From Arthrobacter_H rhombi (lineage in GTDB: Bacteria > Actinomycetota > Actinomycetes > Actinomycetales > Micrococcaceae): a stretch of DNA of 64,000 bases. Each line of letters opens with the position of its first letter. Positions within the stretch are counted from its first letter, which is position 1. Made by a program: the position numbers and the translations under genes. Below the pieces are notes generated by a model, which made no database searches, was not told the DNA's origin, and saw only the letters and a list, made by a program, of their open reading frames with translations. This document shows positions 24,213-31,595 of the stretch, piece by piece. Location of the stretch: NCBI RefSeq assembly GCF_039526245.1, contig NZ_BAAAIV010000025.1, positions 186,001 through 250,000 of the forward strand, written 5' to 3'.

Positions 24213-24384
24213 GGGAATCCTTTGGAGCTGGTGCTGATACATGATCGCACGTGGGATAAGTGTGCGCATTCCGAACAGTCGTGCGGTATCCGACTAATTC
24301 GATGGTAAGGCACGTGATGCCAATCACCAAGGGTTGTGACGGCTACTTTGCGGAGGCGCGGCAAGGGGTCCGCGGTGAGCAGGG

Positions 24385-25815
24385 CTAGTTCGTGCCGGTG
24401 GGTGCCTGGTCGCGGTGGCTGCCTGCCGAGCGCCCCGGGCGGTGCATGAACCGGTGGACGAGGAGAATGAGGAACACCGCCGTGCACAAGGCCGCGCCCA
24501 ACCCGAAGGCCGCAGTGATGCCCGCTCCGCTGGGGCGCAGATCCGGCTCCAGGTGTGTCGCGAAGATCGCCGCCGAGACGGCGGTGCCGAAGGAGCTGCC
24601 CACTGTGCGCAGTACCTGGTTGAAGCTGACCGAGCTGCCGAGCTCGGAAGTGGCCACGCTGCGTTCGATCAATGCCGGCATCGCCGCGTAGCTGGCCCCC
24701 ATGCCCCAGCCGAAGACCAGCATCCCGACCAGGATCTCCCAGAGGGCCGAGTGTGCGAGCCATAGCGTTGTCCCGGAGGCCGCCATCAGGGCGGTGCCCA
24801 GCGGCAGCAGCGTGGTCAGCCGGATGCGGCCTGCCAGATACCGCACCAGGCGGTTCGCCGTGAAACTGCCGACCGAGAGCGGGAACATGACGAATCCCGC
24901 CCAGAAGACGGGCAGTGCGATCCCGTACCCGGTGGAGGTGGGGGCCTGGGCCACCAGGCTGGAAATCGACAGGGCGATGTACATGGCGGCCCCCAGGCCA
25001 ACGGCGGTGCCGTTGGCCAACAGGACGTCACCGGTACGCAGGACCCGCAGGTTGACCAAGGGGTGGGCCGCCCGCAGCTCGGTGAGGACCCAGGCGGCCA
25101 ACACGATCGCGGCGCCGATGAAGGTCCCCACGGCGGCCGGGGAGCCCCAGCCCCAGGTCGGCCCCTCGCTGACGGCCAGCAGCAGCGCACCCAATCCCGC
25201 GCCCAACAGGGCGGCACCCCCGAAGTCGAAGGGCAGCTGCGGGGCCCTGTTGTCCGGCCCGGCGGGAACGGTCCGCAGGACCACCACGATCGCGCTGAGC
25301 ACGAACAGCGCGGCGAACCAGAAGGCGATCTGGAACTGGAAGAGGCCGGCGATGATGCCGGTCAGCGGGTACCCGATGCCGATGCCCGTGGAGACGGTGA
25401 CCGACAGGCTGGAAATCGAGGGCTGGACCTTGGCGGACTCCACGTAGCGCCGGGCCAGCGAGATGGTCACCGGGACGATGCCGTAGCTCAGGCCCTGCAA
25501 GGCGCGTCCAACCAGGAAGAGCGGGAAGGTGGTGGCCAGTGCGGCGATGACCGAGCCGAGCAGGATGATGCCCAGCGAGGCCAGCAGCAGGCGCCGCTTG
25601 TGGGGTCCGTCGCTCAGCCGGCCCATCACGGGGGTGGCAATGGCCCCCACGAGGAGGTTGATGGTCAGCATCCACTGGGCGGTGTTGACCGAGACGTCCA
25701 GTTCCTCGGCGACGGTGGGTACCAGGAGCATGCCCAGGGAGCTCACGATGGCCGTGGACAGCGCGGCGTAGATGAGCCCCGGGACAATCGCTGCCTGGCG
25801 CGCCCCGCTATGCAT
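24385..25815 (-). CDS. MFS multidrug efflux transporter
   Basis: Drug:H+ antiporter of the DHA2-like group, 476 aa with about 14 hydrophobic segments. The first half shows VNTAQWMLTINLLVGAIATP, the loop GRLSDGPHKRRLLLAS and the antiporter-type VGRALQGLSYGIVPVTISLAR; conserved GSSVSFNQVLRTVGSSFGTA lies near the C-terminus. ATG 25815 overlaps the 3' end of the marR gene by 8 nt, so the two are cotranscribed, and the regulator with the palindrome at 26246-26269 should control the pump. Substrate unknown. Confidence 0.9.
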   Translation of the reverse strand: MHSGARQAAIVPGLIYAALSTAIVSSLGMLLVPTVAEELDVSVNTAQWMLTINLLVGAIATPVMGRLSDGPHKRRLLLASLGIILLGSVIAALATTFPLFLVGRALQGLSYGIVPVTISLARRYVESAKVQPSISSLSVTVSTGIGIGYPLTGIIAGLFQFQIAFWFAALFVLSAIVVVLRTVPAGPDNRAPQLPFDFGGAALLGAGLGALLLAVSEGPTWGWGSPAAVGTFIGAAIVLAAWVLTELRAAHPLVNLRVLRTGDVLLANGTAVGLGAAMYIALSISSLVAQAPTSTGYGIALPVFWAGFVMFPLSVGSFTANRLVRYLAGRIRLTTLLPLGTALMAASGTTLWLAHSALWEILVGMLVFGWGMGASYAAMPALIERSVATSELGSSVSFNQVLRTVGSSFGTAVSAAIFATHLEPDLRPSGAGITAAFGLGAALCTAVFLILLVHRFMHRPGRSAGSHRDQAPTGTN

Positions 25816-26233
25816 CGGGAAGGTCCGTTCCGAGCTTGCGCAGGACCGGAACGGCCGCCGCGAGGATCTCCCGTTCATCGGCCGAGAGCACGTTCTCGAC
25901 CGCGTGGGCCAGCCATTCGCGGCTCGACGCAGACTCCAGTGCCAGGCGCTGCCGGCCCGCCTCGGTGGCCTCGATCCACCAGCGGCGCCTGTCCGCCGGG
26001 TCGGGGACCTTCGCCACCAGTTCCAGGCGTTCCAGCTCGCGGACGGCCAGCGAGATCCCCTGCGGGGAGACATGCACGGCGGTGGCCAGCTGTGCGGAGG
26101 TCGCCCGTCCCTTCCCGGCCAGATGGCGCAGGACGCCGATCTTGCCGGGGGAGAGGGTGCGTCCCGTTTCCAGTTGCCGCAGCAGCGGGTGGAGGGACTC
26201 GAGGAAGGCGTGGGCGATCGGCTCGGAGGTCAT
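25808..26233 (-). CDS. MarR-family transcriptional regulator
   Basis: Winged-helix repressor of 141 aa. The HTH is LAGKGRATSAQLATAVHVSP followed by QGISLAVRELERLELV, and the wing carries the conserved DPADRRRWWIEAT (D-x-R-D/R motif). An imperfect 24-bp palindrome 13 bp upstream of the start is its probable autoregulatory operator. It is the first gene of an operon with the MFS efflux pump; binding of a toxic ligand would relieve repression of both. Confidence 0.93.
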   Translation of the reverse strand: MTSEPIAHAFLESLHPLLRQLETGRTLSPGKIGVLRHLAGKGRATSAQLATAVHVSPQGISLAVRELERLELVAKVPDPADRRRWWIEATEAGRQRLALESASSREWLAHAVENVLSADEREILAAAVPVLRKLGTDLPDA

Positions 26234-26245
26234 CCGCTAATCATA

Positions 26246-26269
26246 CAAGCAACTTGATCAAGTTACTTG
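26246..26269. promoter_or_regulatory. MarR operator candidate (24-bp palindrome)
   Basis: The core AACTTGATCAAGTT (26251-26264) is a perfect 14-bp palindrome. It extends through one mismatched pair to CAAG (26246-26249) and CTTG (26266-26269). TTGATCAA-type palindromes are typical MarR sites, and its position 13 bp from the marR start fits autorepression. Confidence 0.75.
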
Positions 26270-26289
26270 ATGGTTAATGGGGCCGGCCC

Positions 26290-27696
26290 CTACTTCAGGT
26301 GGTCCACCAGCTGCGCCGCGATGCCGTTGTAGGTGCCCGGCGTCAGGGCCTTCAGCCGGGCGTCCGCTGCTTCGCCGAGGCCCAGGCCCGCCACGAACTC
26401 CTGCATGCGCGCCGCGTCCACGCGGTGGCCGCGGGTGAGTTCCTTGAGCCGCTCGTAGGGGTTCTCCATGCCGGGGGTCCCGGCGATGGCCTCGGCGCGC
26501 ATGACCATCTGGATGGCCTCGCCGAGCACCTCCCAGTTGTGCTCCAGGTCCTCGGCCAGCACGTCCTCGGCGACGTCCAGGCGCTCCAGGCCCTTGGCGA
26601 CGTTGGAGATGGCCAGCAGCGAGTGGCCGAACGCGGTGCCGATGTTGCGCTGCGAGGACGAATCGGTGAGGTCACGCTGCCAGCGGCTCGTCACCAGGGT
26701 CGACCCCAGGGTGTCGAGCAGGCCGTTGGAGATCTCCAGGTTCGCCTCGGCGTTCTCGAAGCGGATCGGGTTGACCTTGTGCGGCATGGTGGAGGAGCCG
26801 GTGGCGCCGGCGACCGGGACCTGCTTGAAGTAGCCGATGGAGATGTAGCTCCACACGTCGGTGCAGAAGTTGTGCAGGATGCGGTTGAACCGGGCCACGT
26901 CGGCGTAGAGCTCGGCCTGCCAGTCGTGGGATTCGATCTGCGTGGTCAGCGGGTTCCAATCCAGCCCCAGGCCCTCCACGAACGTCTTCGAGACCTGCTG
27001 CCAATCGGCACCGGGAACGGAAGCGTAATGCGCGGCGTAGGTGCCGGTCGCTCCGTTGATCTTGCCCAGGTATTCGGTGCGGGCGATCCGATCGAGCTGG
27101 CGGGTCAGGCGCCACGCGGTGACGGCGAGCTCCTTGCCCAGCGTCGTCGGGGTGGCCGGCTGCCCGTGGGTGCGCGAGAGCATCGGCACGTCGCGGGTGG
27201 CCTCGGCCATCGCCGTGATCTGCTCCACCAGGGCGCGGGCGTCGGGCATCCAGACGGATTCGACGGCGTCCTTCACACCCAGGGCGTAGGAGAGGTTGTT
27301 GATGTCCTCGCTGGTGCAGCCGAAGTGGACCAGGGGGGTCAGCGCCTCGATGCCGATGCCCGGCAGGCGGCGGTTGATGTAGTACTCGACGGCCTTCACG
27401 TCATGGACGGTGATGGCCTCGATCTCCGAGAGTTCCGAGACCGAATCGGCATTGAAGTCGGTGACGATCCGGCGCAGCGCCGAGGTCTGGTCCGCGGTCA
27501 GCGGGGAGGTGCCCGGCAGCACGGAGTTCGAGGTGAGGTGGAGCAGCCATTCGACTTCGACGTGGACGCGGTTGCGGTTCAGTGCCGCCTCCGAGAGGTG
27601 GTCCACCAGTGGGGCGATCGCCGACCGGTAGCGGCCGTCGAGGGCACCGAGTGCCAGTGGTTCTGAAGCAAGGGATGTGCGCGCGGAATCAGCCAT
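26290..27696 (-). CDS. purB: Adenylosuccinate lyase
   Basis: Purine biosynthesis: eliminates fumarate from SAICAR and from adenylosuccinate. The 468-aa protein is of the E. coli PurB subgroup. It has the fumarase-superfamily signature GSSTMPHKVNPIRFENAEAN, the SRTHGQPATPTTLGKE segment with the catalytic His, and FGCTSEDINNLSYALG. ATG 27696 (MADSARTSL) is chosen; an ATG 9 nt upstream is possible. It is not near other pur genes here. The marR promoter lies immediately after its stop codon. Confidence 0.96.
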   Translation of the reverse strand: MADSARTSLASEPLALGALDGRYRSAIAPLVDHLSEAALNRNRVHVEVEWLLHLTSNSVLPGTSPLTADQTSALRRIVTDFNADSVSELSEIEAITVHDVKAVEYYINRRLPGIGIEALTPLVHFGCTSEDINNLSYALGVKDAVESVWMPDARALVEQITAMAEATRDVPMLSRTHGQPATPTTLGKELAVTAWRLTRQLDRIARTEYLGKINGATGTYAAHYASVPGADWQQVSKTFVEGLGLDWNPLTTQIESHDWQAELYADVARFNRILHNFCTDVWSYISIGYFKQVPVAGATGSSTMPHKVNPIRFENAEANLEISNGLLDTLGSTLVTSRWQRDLTDSSSQRNIGTAFGHSLLAISNVAKGLERLDVAEDVLAEDLEHNWEVLGEAIQMVMRAEAIAGTPGMENPYERLKELTRGHRVDAARMQEFVAGLGLGEAADARLKALTPGTYNGIAAQLVDHLK

Positions 27697-27864
27697 GGTG
27701 CCCATTCTTTCATGGTCCGCCCGGCCCGCGGCACCGCATGACGCGGTCCTCCCGCGCTATCCACAGGTACGACGCCGGTTCCTGCGTGGGGTGCCGGGCG
27801 CGCCTAGCGTGGGGGTATCCGGGGCGGCAGGAGGTTGCCTCGGCAGGTCGGCAGGGGAGGTGCG

Positions 27865-28101
27865 GTGTACAACTGGGATCTGCTGGAGGGCAGGACGCGG
27901 CACGCGTTGGCCGAACTGTCGGGTGCCCGGGCCGAGCTGCTGTCGGCCCTGGGTGTGCAGTGGCGCTCGCCGGCCGGTGCCGCCTATCGCCGGAAGTTGG
28001 AGGAGTGCCTGGGCCGGCTGGATGCCATCCCGCGTGAACTCGAGGACGCCCTGGCAGCGGTGCAGCAGGGCAAGGAACGCGCAGGGGTGGGGCCGCCGTG
28101 A
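27865..28101 (+). CDS. Small helical WXG-like protein
   Basis: A 78-aa, wholly helical protein with two predicted helices around VQWRSPAGAAYRRKLEE. The Trp-x-Ser/Gly turn followed by 'A..Y...L' resembles the W-x-G motif of WXG100/ESX-type secreted partners and of the N-terminal domains of type VII secretion toxins. GTG 27865 has GGGGAGG (27854-27860) just upstream. Its last codons overlap the start of the hydrolase gene (GTGA), so the two are translated together and probably act as partners. The family match is by pattern only; no ESX core genes occur in this window. Confidence 0.6.
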   Translation: MYNWDLLEGRTRHALAELSGARAELLSALGVQWRSPAGAAYRRKLEECLGRLDAIPRELEDALAAVQQGKERAGVGPP

Positions 28102-29555
28102 GCCATTCCAGCACCGGGGGCGTGGCCAGCGTGGACTTCCAGCTCGACGAGTTCGAACGGGCAGCAGTGCTGCTCGCGCGGGCCGTCGACGGGCTGGCAA
28201 TGGTCCGCATGCTCGTCTCCTCCGCGTTGGCCGATGCCGGACCTCCCGTTTCCTTGGAGGCGTGGCAGTTCTCGCGGGCTGCCGAAGAACACCTGCGGAA
28301 TTCGAACGCGTTGGCCATCGATGTCGGTGACCGCCTGTCGGAATGCAGCACGGGGCTTGCGGCCAGCCGGGCCGGCTATGAGGACGCCGAGCGACGGGCA
28401 CGGGAGCGGGCCTACCAGATGCGCGCCGCGACCGTCTTCGACCGCCTGGGTGGCGTAATGGCCTCCAACCATGGCCACCCGGACGGGCAGACCACCGAGG
28501 ACCTGATCAATGCCGCCCCCGGATACGCCCTCGGGTGGATCGCCCTGGGAGGGCAGCTGGGGTCGGACCCGATCGCCGCCTCGAAACTGCGCGCCGTCGC
28601 GCGGCTGGTGGCTGACCGGGAGCACGGCGGACCGTTTCGCAGCTCAATGGCCGATCGCCTCGGTTCCGGTCTGGCCTCGCTGGCGGGAGTGCGGCTGCTG
28701 TTCAACATCCGCCGGATCCGCATTGCCTCGGTATCCCGCGCCGAGCCCGAGGCCTTCTCCGGCACCCTGCCCGACCTGATGGATCTGCAGCGCCGGGCAG
28801 AAGCGCAGGTTTCGGGGGAGGGCGCGCTGTTGGTGTCCACGGCGCAGACTCCCCAAGGACCGGTCCATGTCCTCACCTTGCCCGGGACGCAGCCTGCGGG
28901 CGATCGCCGGACGGGGCCGCCGCTCAACCCCTTCGATGAAGGCGGCATCGTCGAGGCCGCCGGACTCGACAGCCAGTATGTGGGTGAAGCGGCCGCCGAG
29001 GCCCTGCACGTCGCGGGAGCCCAGCCGGGAGACCGGTTGGTCATCACCGGCTATAGCCAAGGCGGGATCCATGCGGCCAACCTGGCGATCGACCCGCGCA
29101 TCGCCCAGACCTACGACGTCGAATACGTGGTGACCACTGGCGCGCCCATCGGCGGCACACCGCTGCCCGACGACGTCCGGGGGCTCCATCTCGAGCACGA
29201 GGACGACATGGTGCCTGGGCTCGACGGACGGCCCAATCCCGAGACCAGCAACCAGGTCACCGTGCACTTGGGCGGCTACTCACCGGGGACGAACATGGAC
29301 GCCGGCGGTTTTGGTGCGGCCCACCAGCTGGGCAATTACAGTGCGCTCTCGGGGGAGTTGGTGACCAGCTCCGAACCCAACATCGTCGAGGTGCGGCAGT
29401 CCCTGGGTGCCGTCTTCGCAGGGGCCACTGCCGTTTCGGTGACGACCGTGGGCCTGCGGCGCGGGCGGGCCCGGGCCGCAGGCCGGATCAAACCGGTGCG
29501 CTATCCGCGACGCGGACCCCTGCGACAGGGGCTGCATGCGGCGCCATCCCACTAA
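28098..29555 (+). CDS. Helical N-terminal domain fused to an alpha/beta-hydrolase (lipase-like) domain
   Basis: A 485-aa protein with no ordinary signal peptide. Residues 1-110 form helices rich in Ala/Glu/Arg, like an ESX/LXG-type leader; an Ala/Gly-rich hydrophobic stretch follows (AAPGYALGWIALGGQL). Residues 220-450 look like an alpha/beta-hydrolase: the nucleophile is S320 in GYSQGGIH, with candidate acid D369 or D370 (HEDDMVPG) and H409 (GAAHQLGNY) in the right order. The Arg-rich tail is basic. Together with the WXG-like protein encoded just upstream and overlapping it, it resembles a type VII-secreted lipase or toxin. No immunity gene is evident; the next gene downstream is convergent. 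Confidence 0.65.
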   Translation: MSHSSTGGVASVDFQLDEFERAAVLLARAVDGLAMVRMLVSSALADAGPPVSLEAWQFSRAAEEHLRNSNALAIDVGDRLSECSTGLAASRAGYEDAERRARERAYQMRAATVFDRLGGVMASNHGHPDGQTTEDLINAAPGYALGWIALGGQLGSDPIAASKLRAVARLVADREHGGPFRSSMADRLGSGLASLAGVRLLFNIRRIRIASVSRAEPEAFSGTLPDLMDLQRRAEAQVSGEGALLVSTAQTPQGPVHVLTLPGTQPAGDRRTGPPLNPFDEGGIVEAAGLDSQYVGEAAAEALHVAGAQPGDRLVITGYSQGGIHAANLAIDPRIAQTYDVEYVVTTGAPIGGTPLPDDVRGLHLEHEDDMVPGLDGRPNPETSNQVTVHLGGYSPGTNMDAGGFGAAHQLGNYSALSGELVTSSEPNIVEVRQSLGAVFAGATAVSVTTVGLRRGRARAAGRIKPVRYPRRGPLRQGLHAAPSH

Positions 29556-29590
29556 CCGCCACGTCATCGGGCGCGTTGGGCAGGCGTTGC

Positions 29591-29998
29591 CTAGCGCTCC
29601 TTATCGGGGACGACCCAGCCGATCACTGCCGAGACGATGCTGATGATGATCGCCCCGAGGACCGCATCCCAGAAAAACGTGTCGATGTGCAGGCCAATGG
29701 GCGTGTAGCTGCTCAGCCACGAGGTGAGCATCAACATGGCCGCATTGATCACGATCGCGAAGAGCCCTAGGGTCAGGCAGGTGATCGGCAGCGAGAGGAA
29801 CCCGATGATGGGGCGGACCACCGCATTGACGACGCCGAAGATGAGGCCGATGAACAGGTAGGCGACGACTGTGCCGACCGAGTCGTTCCCGGTGGCATCG
29901 GTGGCGGCGCTGGAACCGACGGTGATGCCCGGCAGCAGCCAGGTTGCGGCCGCCAAGGCCAGGGCGTTGACGATGACTTTGACGATGAATCGCAGCAT
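29591..29998 (-). CDS. Phage holin family protein (YvlD-like, PF04020)
   Basis: A 135-aa membrane protein of the family named after phage holins but widespread in bacterial chromosomes with no lytic role shown. Four hydrophobic segments are visible: ALALAAATWLLPGITVG, VVAYLFIGLIFGVVNAVVRP, LSLPITCLTLGLFAIVINAA and AVLGAIIISIVSAVIGWVV. The RPIIGFLSLPITCLTLGLF segment is the family core. It ends VVPDKER and is convergent with the lipase-like gene. A single gene with no sign of a prophage nearby. Confidence 0.85.
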   Translation of the reverse strand: MLRFIVKVIVNALALAAATWLLPGITVGSSAATDATGNDSVGTVVAYLFIGLIFGVVNAVVRPIIGFLSLPITCLTLGLFAIVINAAMLMLTSWLSSYTPIGLHIDTFFWDAVLGAIIISIVSAVIGWVVPDKER

Positions 29999-30050
29999 GT
30001 GGACATCCTTCCATACCGCACTGTGCGTGCCCTCCGAGGGATCGGGACGT

Positions 30051-31595
30051 TCATGCCGGGGCGACTTCGGCCGCGCGCGCGAGCATCTCGCCTATCACGG
30101 TCCGGCACCCACCGCATCCGGTACCGGCACGGCAGGCGGAGCCGACGGCGTCCACCGTGGAACACCCATTGGAGCAGGCGCGCTGGACGTCGCCGTAGGT
30201 CGCTCCGCTGCACCGGCACAAGATGTCGGAGGCCACGGGCGCGGGAGCGGCTGGTGGTATCGCGGCATCGTCCAGTCGGAACAGTGAACTGCGGTCGGCA
30301 GGAAGTTCGTGGCCACGTTCATAGAGCAGCACCAGTTCAGCCGCGGTCCGGGGCATCCCCACGGCCACGAAGCCCGTGAGGACACCCTCGTCGGTGACTA
30401 GTTTGCAGTAGCGGCCGTGCTCCGGATCGGCCCAGACGCTGACCCGGAGGGGGCCCGGATCCCAGAGGCCAGCAGTGACGGTGCCGGCGGCTGCCACATC
30501 GACTCCCCGGGCTTTGAGCATGATGAGGGCCTCGGCCTCCACCGGGGCGGACTCGGGGGTACCTGGGCCGGCGGCAGGCGGCGGATCTGCGAACGCGGAG
30601 GTCGAGTACGCGTCCGCTGGCAACGGATGCCGGAGCAGGTAGCCGGCAAGCCAGGAGGCTTGTGCCCACCCGGGGCCGATCAGGCCGCTGGGGGGACGGC
30701 CCTGCACGGCTGCGCAGTCCCCGATGGCGAAGACCCGGTCCTCAGTATCGGCGCAGAGCCTGTCGTCCACGCGGATCCCGGCATCGACCACCAGGCCACA
30801 CCCTTCAGCCAGGCCGGCGCGTGGCCGGACGCCTGCGGAGACCACCAATGCGTCTCCCGGACAGACGGTGCCGTGCTCTAGCTCGAGGCTGCTGAATTTG
30901 CCCTCGATCAGGTGCACGCCCACGGCCCGTGCATCGGGCACCACCTCGACGGCGGCTTCCGCCAACGCAGCAGCCAGGACGCGGCCGCCGTCGTGATCCA
31001 GCGCACGGGCCAGCGGGACCGGCCCGTGGTGGACCAGCGTCGCGACGGCGCCGGCTTCGCGGATGGCCAGGGCGGCCTCCACACCCAGGATTCCGCCACC
31101 GAGGATGACCACCTTTCCGCCGGTTTGGACGACGGGTGCGAGCCGTGCGGCGTCGTCGAGGTCGCGCAGCGTCATGACCCCCTCGGGCAGGGACGGCTCG
31201 CCGAGCGGGGAGAAGTCGAGGCCGCGCAGAACGGGGATCGTGGGGCGGGCGCCGGTGGCGAACACCAGGCGGTCGTAGCCCACCTCGGTCCCGTCGGAGA
31301 GCATGACGCGGCGCCGGGCACGATCAACGCGCACGGCGGTGGTGCCCAGTCGGAGATCGACGCCGGCTGCTGAGAGTTCCCGGGGGTCGGCCAGGGACAG
31401 CGAGGCCGCGTTGGCGCGTCCGGTGGCGACGTCGGCGACGAGCACGCGATTGTAGGCGGGCCGCACCTCTCCGCCGATGACGGTGAGCTTGAGCGTCCCA
31501 CCTGCCAGGCGGGGGAGCAGGCCATCCACGAAGCGGGCCGCCACCGGACCGAAGCCCAGCACGACGATCCGCTCCACCGCATCGGCGCGGTTCAC
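30051..31595 (-). CDS. FAD/NAD(P)H oxidoreductase with BFD-type [2Fe-2S] domain (NasB-like, assimilatory nitrate reductase electron-transfer subunit)
   Basis: Electron-transfer partner for the nitrate reductase encoded upstream. The 514-aa protein has an N-terminal FAD domain (VVLGFGPVAARFVDGL, YDRLVFATGARPTIP), an NAD(P)H domain (GKVVILGGGILGVEAALAIR), FAIGDCAAVQG closing the FAD site, and a C-terminal BFD-like [2Fe-2S] domain whose cysteines lie in ILCRCSGATYGD and AGTGCGGCRTV. This is the arrangement of NasB/NirB N-terminal regions without the siroheme part, so it is not a nitrite reductase itself. The GTG start overlaps the stop of the nitrate reductase gene (GTGA). Confidence 0.88.
   Translation of the reverse strand: MNRADAVERIVVLGFGPVAARFVDGLLPRLAGGTLKLTVIGGEVRPAYNRVLVADVATGRANAASLSLADPRELSAAGVDLRLGTTAVRVDRARRRVMLSDGTEVGYDRLVFATGARPTIPVLRGLDFSPLGEPSLPEGVMTLRDLDDAARLAPVVQTGGKVVILGGGILGVEAALAIREAGAVATLVHHGPVPLARALDHDGGRVLAAALAEAAVEVVPDARAVGVHLIEGKFSSLELEHGTVCPGDALVVSAGVRPRAGLAEGCGLVVDAGIRVDDRLCADTEDRVFAIGDCAAVQGRPPSGLIGPGWAQASWLAGYLLRHPLPADAYSTSAFADPPPAAGPGTPESAPVEAEALIMLKARGVDVAAAGTVTAGLWDPGPLRVSVWADPEHGRYCKLVTDEGVLTGFVAVGMPRTAAELVLLYERGHELPADRSSLFRLDDAAIPPAAPAPVASDILCRCSGATYGDVQRACSNGCSTVDAVGSACRAGTGCGGCRTVIGEMLARAAEVAPA

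Noticed and set aside
29591..29998. Prophage, suggested by the 'phage holin family' gene
   Set aside because: This family (PF04020) is chromosomal in many bacteria; no integrase, terminase, capsid or endolysin gene occurs nearby.
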